Positions 59,055-64,000 of a stretch of 64,000 bases of DNA are shown one piece after another. Each line of letters begins with the position of its first letter. Position 1 is the stretch's first letter. The notes beneath the pieces are model-generated. The model ran no database searches. It was given only the letters and a program-made list of their open reading frames with translations, and was not told where the DNA came from. Origin of the DNA: Hyphomicrobiales bacterium (GTDB lineage: Bacteria; Pseudomonadota; Alphaproteobacteria; Rhizobiales; Phreatobacteraceae). The stretch spans positions 153,996 to 217,995 of the forward strand of contig JAFKKV010000020.1 in the NCBI GenBank assembly GCA_017304475.1. Direction: 5' to 3'. The translations under genes and the position numbers were made by a program.

Positions 59055-59723
59055 TCAGGGCAGCGCGTGGCGGGCGATGATGGCGTCGACACAGGCCTGG
59101 ATATGGACGGCCAGCACGCGCCTCGCCTCGGCGGCGTCCCGCTCCAGCGCGCAGTCGAGCAGCAGGCGGTGTTCCTTCGCCGCGATCTTACCGCGGAAAA
59201 TGCCGACGACCATCTGGTAGCGCAGATAGCGGTCATAGATATTGGCGTGGACGTCCATGAGCTCGGCCGAACCGCAGGCCGAGACCAAAGCGTGGTGGAA
59301 CTCCCAGTCATAGCGCTTCCAGACGCTGGATTCGGCGGTTTCCCCGGCCATCAGGCGCTGCTCGACGCGCTGCAGCTTGTGGTGCGCCGCGACCACCCGG
59401 CCCTCCCATTCGAGATCGCCGGCGGCGAACGACTGTTCCAGCGCGTGGCATTCGATGAACTGGCGCATGTCGGCGACCTCGCGCAGGTCCTTGGCCGAAA
59501 CCGGCGCGACCTCGAAACCGCGCTGCCCCTCGGCATGCACCAGGCCTTCCGCCGACAGCCTGCTCAGGAGTTCGCGCAAGGTGCTGACGCTGGTCTGATA
59601 ATGCTGGCGCAGACGGTCGAGCCGGAGCTTCTCGCCGGGACGCAGCTCGCCGAACACGATGCCGTGCCTGATCCGACGATAGGTGTTTTCTCCGACGGAG
59701 AGATCCGCTGCGGCTTGGCTCAA
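59055..59723 (-). CDS. FCD-family (GntR) transcriptional regulator 2
   Basis: A 222-residue paralogue of the neighbouring regulator, with the same layout: winged helix YRRIRHGIVFGELRPGEKLR then SVSTLRELLSRLSAEGLV, and FCD domain MRQFIECHALEQSF, WEFHHALVSACGS, EHRLLLDCALERDA. Translation appears to start at TTG 59723, nine bases after AGGAG; no ATG suits. It is divergent from the receptor-hydrolase gene over 165 bp, so it may control both that gene and the TRAP operon. Two such regulators side by side suggest duplication and possibly heterodimers. Confidence 0.88.
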   Translation of the reverse strand: MSQAAADLSVGENTYRRIRHGIVFGELRPGEKLRLDRLRQHYQTSVSTLRELLSRLSAEGLVHAEGQRGFEVAPVSAKDLREVADMRQFIECHALEQSFAAGDLEWEGRVVAAHHKLQRVEQRLMAGETAESSVWKRYDWEFHHALVSACGSAELMDVHANIYDRYLRYQMVVGIFRGKIAAKEHRLLLDCALERDAAEARRVLAVHIQACVDAIIARHALP

Positions 59724-59888
59724 ATCAACGCGCTCCTGTCAGGCAAAACGGATTATGCCCGATAAAATCGACGGCGTCAGTGCGCAACGCCATGGCCGTG
59801 CGATCGCGCGCGGGATCCACAATTCAACCGGAAAGAGCAATTCTCGCTTTCCACGACTTCGGTTATCGTGAAGCGAGAGGGACTGGCC

Positions 59889-61949
59889 ATGTTGAAGTGG
59901 ATTGTCGCATCCGCATGCTCGGCATTGTTGGTGGGCGCCAGCACGGCGGCCATGGCCCAGCCGGCGTCCCGTCCGACGCTGCGCATCGTCTCGCCCTTTG
60001 CGGCGGACTCGCCGATCGGAACATCGGTTCAAAGCCTCGCCGCGGCCTTGCGCGAGCGATTGTCCAGCCAGTTCGCGATCGAACTGGTTCGCGCCGATGG
60101 TCCCGTGCTTGCCATGCTGTCGTCCGGACGCGCCGAAATCGCGATCACGCCGACGACGGATCTCAAGGAGGCCAGCCGCGACGCCTTCGCGCTCTATGAC
60201 GTGCCGTTTCTCTTCGCATCCGTCCGGGAGGTCTCGGCCGTGCAACAGACCGGTGCCGGCGTCGGCGCTCTGGCGAGCCTGCAGCAATCCGGCCTTGTCG
60301 GCCTCGGCTACTGGAACAATGGCGTCAACACGCTTCTGACCCGCCGTCATCCAAGCGATGCGAATGACCTGCGGGGGCAGAAGATCCGCGTGCCCAATGC
60401 CGGCGGCGCAGCCGCCGTCATCCAGTTCGGCGCGACATCGGTCATCCTTCCCTTTGCCGAGGTCGGCATGGCGGTCACCGCCGGCCAGGTCGACGGCTTC
60501 GAAGCCTCGCCGCGCTTTGCCATGCAGATCTTCGCCGGGCAGGCCAATCAGGAGACCTTCGCGGCCGTCCAGCTCCGGCCCGTGGTCGCCACCATCGTGA
60601 TGCGCGACGCCAACTGGCGCCAGCTCTCCTATCGTGCCCAATCCGTGATTGCCGAGGAAACGGCGAAGGCCGGGCTTCAGGCGACGGAGACGGCGTTCAG
60701 CCAGGACAGTGAGGCCCTGCAATCGCTCGTCGCGCGCGGCAACGTGACGAGCCGGGACACGGTCGCGTTCAGTCAGTCGGCACAGCCGATCTGGCAGCGC
60801 GCCATGGACGCCGGCACGATCGACGCCGTTCTGCCGGTGATCCAGCAGGTCAGGCGGACCAGCCCGCCGCCGGGCAGCCCGGAACGCCGTGGAGCGGTGG
60901 ACAATCCGCCAATGCCCGCACCCGCCATTGCCGGGCCGGGCGCGCTTCGGCCGGGCGAGGTCCTGTTTGCCACCGACCGCGCCTTCGAGCGCGATCCCGA
61001 ACCGCGCTACCGCGTCAGTGGCCGGCGCGGCGAACTCGCCTTCGGCCTCGCGCGGTTCGAGATCGCGCCCAACCGTCCGATGGGCAATATCGAGGAGCGC
61101 CTCAGCCCGATGCGCGCGCTCGACACCTTGCCGGGCAATCAGTTCGCGAGCCGCCTCGCGGCCGCGATCCAGGCGGCCGAGAAAAAGGAGGTCGTCGTCT
61201 TCGTCCACGGCTTCAACAACGCTTTCGACGATGCGGCGCGCGCTTTGGCCCTGATGAGCGCGGACATTCACTTCGGTGGCGTGCCGGTGCTCTACAGCTG
61301 GCCGTCGGACGGCGTGGCGCTGCGTTATCCCAGCGACGAAGACGAGGTGCGGGCAAGCCGCAACAATTTCCTGACCTTCATCGAGGCCGTCAGGCGGACG
61401 CCCGGCGTCAGCCGCATCCACGTCGCCGCGCACAGCATGGGCAATCGGCTCGTCGTCGAAGCGATCGACCGGTTCGACGCGCAAGCCGGCAGCGGCGCGC
61501 AACGCCTGTTCCATCATGTCGTCATGGCCGCGCCCGATGTCTATCTGCAGCTGTTCCAGCAGACATCGGATGCGTTCCGCCGCCACGCGCAGCGGATCAC
61601 GCTCTACGCCTCGGACCGGGACACGGCGCTGGTCTGCTCCCGCTGGGTTCACGCCAACAAGCGGCTGGGGGAAGCCGGCGCCGACATCTTCATCGCACCC
61701 GGCGTCGAGACCATCGATGCTTCGGACGCCGAGCCGGCACCGCCATGGTATTCGCCCAGCGCGTGGCCTGGGCTGCCCTGGTTGTTCAAGCCCTGCGCCC
61801 GAGGCCATGCCTATATGATGCGCAGCATCCGCATCCAGTCGGATCTGCAGAACCTGGTGCGGACCGATTCACCGCCGGGCTCGCGTCATGGCCTCGCGAT
61901 CAAACAGCGCGCCGGGGCCGACTACTGGGCGTTCAGGCCGGCCGAGTGA
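59889..61949 (+). CDS. Secreted TRAP solute receptor fused to a serine alpha/beta hydrolase (DUF900)
   Basis: 686 residues. Residues 1-23 are a signal peptide ending in AMA. Residues 28-330 are a DctP-like receptor: PLFAADSPIG-type start, FALYDVPFLFAS, DLRGQKIRVP with Arg167 at the carboxylate-binding position, and LPFAEVGMAVTAGQVDGFE. A Pro-rich linker (SPPPGSPERR) leads to a DUF900 hydrolase from about 356: GEVLFATDR, VVVFVHGFNNAF, nucleophile Ser516 in AAHSMGNRL, Asp578 in SDRDTAL and His640 in ARGHAYMM. Secreted, it could bind and hydrolyse an ester in the periplasm. GAGAGGGA precedes ATG 59889. It is divergent from the FCD regulators and the TRAP operon. Confidence 0.88.
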   Translation: MLKWIVASACSALLVGASTAAMAQPASRPTLRIVSPFAADSPIGTSVQSLAAALRERLSSQFAIELVRADGPVLAMLSSGRAEIAITPTTDLKEASRDAFALYDVPFLFASVREVSAVQQTGAGVGALASLQQSGLVGLGYWNNGVNTLLTRRHPSDANDLRGQKIRVPNAGGAAAVIQFGATSVILPFAEVGMAVTAGQVDGFEASPRFAMQIFAGQANQETFAAVQLRPVVATIVMRDANWRQLSYRAQSVIAEETAKAGLQATETAFSQDSEALQSLVARGNVTSRDTVAFSQSAQPIWQRAMDAGTIDAVLPVIQQVRRTSPPPGSPERRGAVDNPPMPAPAIAGPGALRPGEVLFATDRAFERDPEPRYRVSGRRGELAFGLARFEIAPNRPMGNIEERLSPMRALDTLPGNQFASRLAAAIQAAEKKEVVVFVHGFNNAFDDAARALALMSADIHFGGVPVLYSWPSDGVALRYPSDEDEVRASRNNFLTFIEAVRRTPGVSRIHVAAHSMGNRLVVEAIDRFDAQAGSGAQRLFHHVVMAAPDVYLQLFQQTSDAFRRHAQRITLYASDRDTALVCSRWVHANKRLGEAGADIFIAPGVETIDASDAEPAPPWYSPSAWPGLPWLFKPCARGHAYMMRSIRIQSDLQNLVRTDSPPGSRHGLAIKQRAGADYWAFRPAE

Positions 61950-62196
61950 GCGTTCCGACGCGCTTCGCGCACCGGAGGCGAGCATTTGGCGCGGCGGACG
62001 ATGCCGCGCGGGCGGGCCTTGCCATGGCCGCAAGCGCCTCTCCGTCCGGCAGCCGAAGCCTCAAGCGGCTTCGAATTGAAGCCCGGTATCGCGGCTTGGC
62101 CCTTCCGCCGGCGCGCCATATGGCCTAAGGGCGCCGTCATCAACCGTTTCGCCGCCCCTGGGCTCGCCAGGAGCCGCTCATCAACATTCGGCTCTC

Positions 62197-63819
62197 ATGA
62201 TTCGCATCGAAAGCATTTCCAAGCAGAACGGCCACCAGCTCCTGTTCATCGAGGCTTCGGCGGCGCTCCAGAGGGGCGAGAAGGTCGGCCTCGTCGGCCC
62301 CAATGGCGCCGGCAAGACCACCCTGTTCCGCATGATCACCGGCCAGGACCTGCCCGACGAGGGCCAGGTGGCGGTCGATCGGGGCGTCACCATCGGCTAT
62401 TTCAGCCAGGATGTCGGCGAGATGGCGGGCCGCAGCGCCGTCTCCGAGGTGATGGACGGCACCGGTCCGGTGAGCACCGTCGCCGCCGAGCTGAAGGCGC
62501 TGGAAGCGGCCATGGCCGATCCCGACCAGGCCGACGCCATGGATGAGATCATCACCCGCTACGGCGAGGTGCAGGGCCGCTTCGAGGAGCTCGGCGGTTA
62601 TGCCCTGGAGGGCCAGGCGCGCGAGGTGCTGGCCGGCCTGAGCTTCACCGAGGCGATGATGGACGGCGATGTCGGCGCGCTCTCGGGCGGCTGGAAGATG
62701 CGCGTGGCGCTCGCCCGCATCCTGCTGATGCGCCCCGACGTCATGCTGCTCGACGAGCCAAGCAACCATCTCGACCTGGAAAGCCTGATCTGGCTGGAGC
62801 AGTTCCTGAGAGGCTACGAAGGCGCGTTGATGATGACCTCGCACGATCGCGAGTTCATGAACCGCATCGTCACCAAGGTGGTCGAGATCGACGGCGGCTC
62901 GCTCACCGCCTTCTCCGGCGATTACGAATTCTACGAGCAGCAGACGGCGCTCAACGCCCGGCAGCAGCAGGCCCAGTTCGAGCGCCAGCAGGCCATGCTC
63001 GCCAAGGAGATCAAGTTCATCGAGCGCTTCAAGGCGCGGGCCTCGCACGCCGCCCAGGTGCAGAGCCGGGTGAAGAAGCTGGAAAAGATCGACCGGGTCG
63101 AGCCGCCGCGCCGCCGCCAGACCGTGGTCTTCGACTTCCTCCCCGCCCCGCGCTCCGGCGAGGACGTGGTCAGCATGAAGAACGTCCACAAGGGTTATGG
63201 CGACAGGCCGATCTACCAGGGGCTGGACTTCCAGGTGCGCCGCCGCGAGCGCTGGTGCGTGATGGGCATCAACGGCGCCGGCAAGTCGACGCTCCTGAAG
63301 CTGGTGGCCGGCACCGCCGAGCCCGATACCGGCACGGTCACCGTCGGCGGCAGCGTCAAGATGGGCTATTTCGCCCAGCACGCCATGGACCTGCTCGACG
63401 GCGAGGCTACCGTGTTCGAATCGCTGGAGGGCTGGTTCCCCCAGGCCGGCCAGGGTTCGCTGCGCGCGCTCGCCGGCTGCTTCGGCTTTTCCGGCGACGA
63501 TGTCGAGAAGCGCTGCCGGGTGCTGTCGGGCGGCGAGAAGGCCCGGCTGGTCATGGCCCGGATGCTCTACGACCCGCCGAATTTCCTGGTGCTGGACGAG
63601 CCGACCAACCACCTCGATATGGCGACCAAGCAGATGCTCATCACCGCGCTGGCGCAATATGAGGGCACCATGCTGTTCGTCTCGCACGACCGGCACTTCC
63701 TCGCCGCGCTGTCCAACCGGGTGCTGGAACTGACGCCCGAGGGCATCCACCAATATGGCGGCGGCTATACCGAATATGTCGCCCGCACCGGGCACGAGGC
63801 GCCGGGGCTGAGGAGCTGA
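62197..63819 (+). CDS. ABC-F family ATPase (YbiT/EttA-like)
   Basis: A 540-residue soluble protein with two ABC domains and no membrane segment. Domain 1: Walker A GPNGAGKTTL, signature ALSGGWKMRVALARIL, Walker B LLDEPSNHLDLES. The linker (about residues 245-300, NARQQQAQFERQQAMLAKEI, basic and helical) corresponds to the P-site tRNA interaction motif. Domain 2: GINGAGKSTL, VLSGGEKARLVMARML, VLDEPTNHLDM. ABC-F proteins act on ribosomes to relieve stalling or confer resistance. The YFSQDVGEMAG segment and length suit the YbiT branch. Unrelated to the neighbouring catabolic genes. Confidence 0.92.
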   Translation: MIRIESISKQNGHQLLFIEASAALQRGEKVGLVGPNGAGKTTLFRMITGQDLPDEGQVAVDRGVTIGYFSQDVGEMAGRSAVSEVMDGTGPVSTVAAELKALEAAMADPDQADAMDEIITRYGEVQGRFEELGGYALEGQAREVLAGLSFTEAMMDGDVGALSGGWKMRVALARILLMRPDVMLLDEPSNHLDLESLIWLEQFLRGYEGALMMTSHDREFMNRIVTKVVEIDGGSLTAFSGDYEFYEQQTALNARQQQAQFERQQAMLAKEIKFIERFKARASHAAQVQSRVKKLEKIDRVEPPRRRQTVVFDFLPAPRSGEDVVSMKNVHKGYGDRPIYQGLDFQVRRRERWCVMGINGAGKSTLLKLVAGTAEPDTGTVTVGGSVKMGYFAQHAMDLLDGEATVFESLEGWFPQAGQGSLRALAGCFGFSGDDVEKRCRVLSGGEKARLVMARMLYDPPNFLVLDEPTNHLDMATKQMLITALAQYEGTMLFVSHDRHFLAALSNRVLELTPEGIHQYGGGYTEYVARTGHEAPGLRS

Positions 63820-63896
63820 GGTGGCGGCGGATGCGCAAGATGGCGCGGCAGAGCAGTTAGCCTCCCTTCGCGACTCGCGCCGGAACCATCGCCCTC

Positions 63897-63946
63897 ACCT
63901 CTCCCCGGCGGGGAGAGGTCGGCGCGACAGCGCCGGGAGAGGGGGA
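63897..63946. repeat. Hairpin repeat near the window end (family B, single copy)
   Basis: ACCTCTCCCC-GGC-GGGGAGAGGT at 63897-63919 is a perfect hairpin with 10-bp arms, followed by a GC-rich stretch and GGGAGAGGGG. The order is the same as in one arm of the inverted repeat at 50587-50747, so the two belong to one dispersed family. It may terminate transcription of the ABC-F gene. Confidence 0.75.
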
Positions 63947-64000
63947 ATAGATCTCTCCGAACAGTACTTTACGCGCTCGCGTGGAGACTTTTCGTCATGC

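Noticed and set aside
59739..61808. A 689-codon minus-strand frame opposite the receptor-hydrolase fusion
   Set aside because: The plus strand carries signal peptide, ribosome site and complete catalytic residues. The minus frame is Arg-rich with no domain.
59889..61949. Fusion as artefact of a missed stop or frameshift between two genes
   Set aside because: A continuous frame crosses a well-formed Pro-rich linker, no internal ribosome site or start precedes the hydrolase part, and the hydrolase begins at a natural domain edge near residue 356.
62140..63795. A 551-codon minus-strand frame
   Set aside because: Mirror of the ABC-F gene, whose Walker and signature motifs are unmistakable.
1..64000. 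tRNA or rRNA genes
   Set aside because: While reading both strands I found no cloverleaf with a GTTCRANNC arm at proper spacing and no rRNA-like conserved sequence.

Overview
The window is high-GC alphaproteobacterial DNA, most probably from Hyphomicrobiales (Rhizobiales). The best taxonomic evidence is the dedicated set for the very-long-chain fatty acid of lipid A (acpXL, fabZ, two fabF-type synthases, an adh2XL-type reductase and lpxXL at about 25.6-31.9 kb). Several palindromic intergenic repeat families of the kind common in that order support it. I saw no rRNA, tRNA, insertion sequence, prophage or CRISPR array. Genus is not assigned.

Region 1 (1-25.6 kb) is a surface-polysaccharide locus. 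It holds a truncated glycosyltransferase-like gene, a methyltransferase, a Wzm/Wzt-type ABC exporter, three consecutive sugar-nucleotide epimerase/dehydratases, two asparagine-synthetase-like amidotransferases, a winged-helix regulator, two family-1 glycosyltransferases and the four-enzyme WbpA/B/D/E-type route to a UDP-2,3-diacetamido-uronic acid. A RgpF-like protein, a WbpL/WecA-type initiating transferase, another epimerase, bifunctional ManC and an O-antigen-ligase-like membrane protein follow. The amidotransferases beside a uronic-acid pathway suggest a uronamide-containing glycan. The exporter block is AT-rich and looks acquired.

Region 2 (25.6-32 kb) is the lipid A very-long-chain acyl locus, split into two divergent transcription units around acpXL and adh2XL. 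One of its two ketosynthases has lost the catalytic Cys and His and looks like a chain-length-factor partner.

Region 3 (32-39.7 kb) is mixed: an L-2-hydroxyglutarate-oxidase-like flavoprotein and amidase pair; a MarR regulator divergent from a flavin monooxygenase fused to an SCP2 domain, with a tandem operator between them; a TetR/MFS pair with matching operators; and an orphan ParD antitoxin whose toxin has been lost next to a palindromic repeat.

Region 4 (40-62 kb) is aromatic and hydroaromatic catabolism. It holds PobA, a LysR regulator with two HTH domains, an isochorismatase-fold hydrolase, a SnoaL-like protein, a fused LigB-LigA gallate dioxygenase, a complete branched-chain-type ABC importer with a creatininase-family amidohydrolase, a cytochrome P450, LysR/SDR, type II dehydroquinase (aroQ), a DUF4286-like protein, a TRAP transporter and two paralogous FCD regulators. 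Divergent from these is a secreted protein that joins a TRAP solute receptor to a serine alpha/beta hydrolase. My working model is that an ester is bound and cleaved in the periplasm, its acid or hydroaromatic part is imported by TRAP, and carbon is channelled by AroQ and the ring-cleaving dioxygenase. This is inference. The receptor-hydrolase fusion is the most unusual object in the window. An ABC-F ATPase closes the window.
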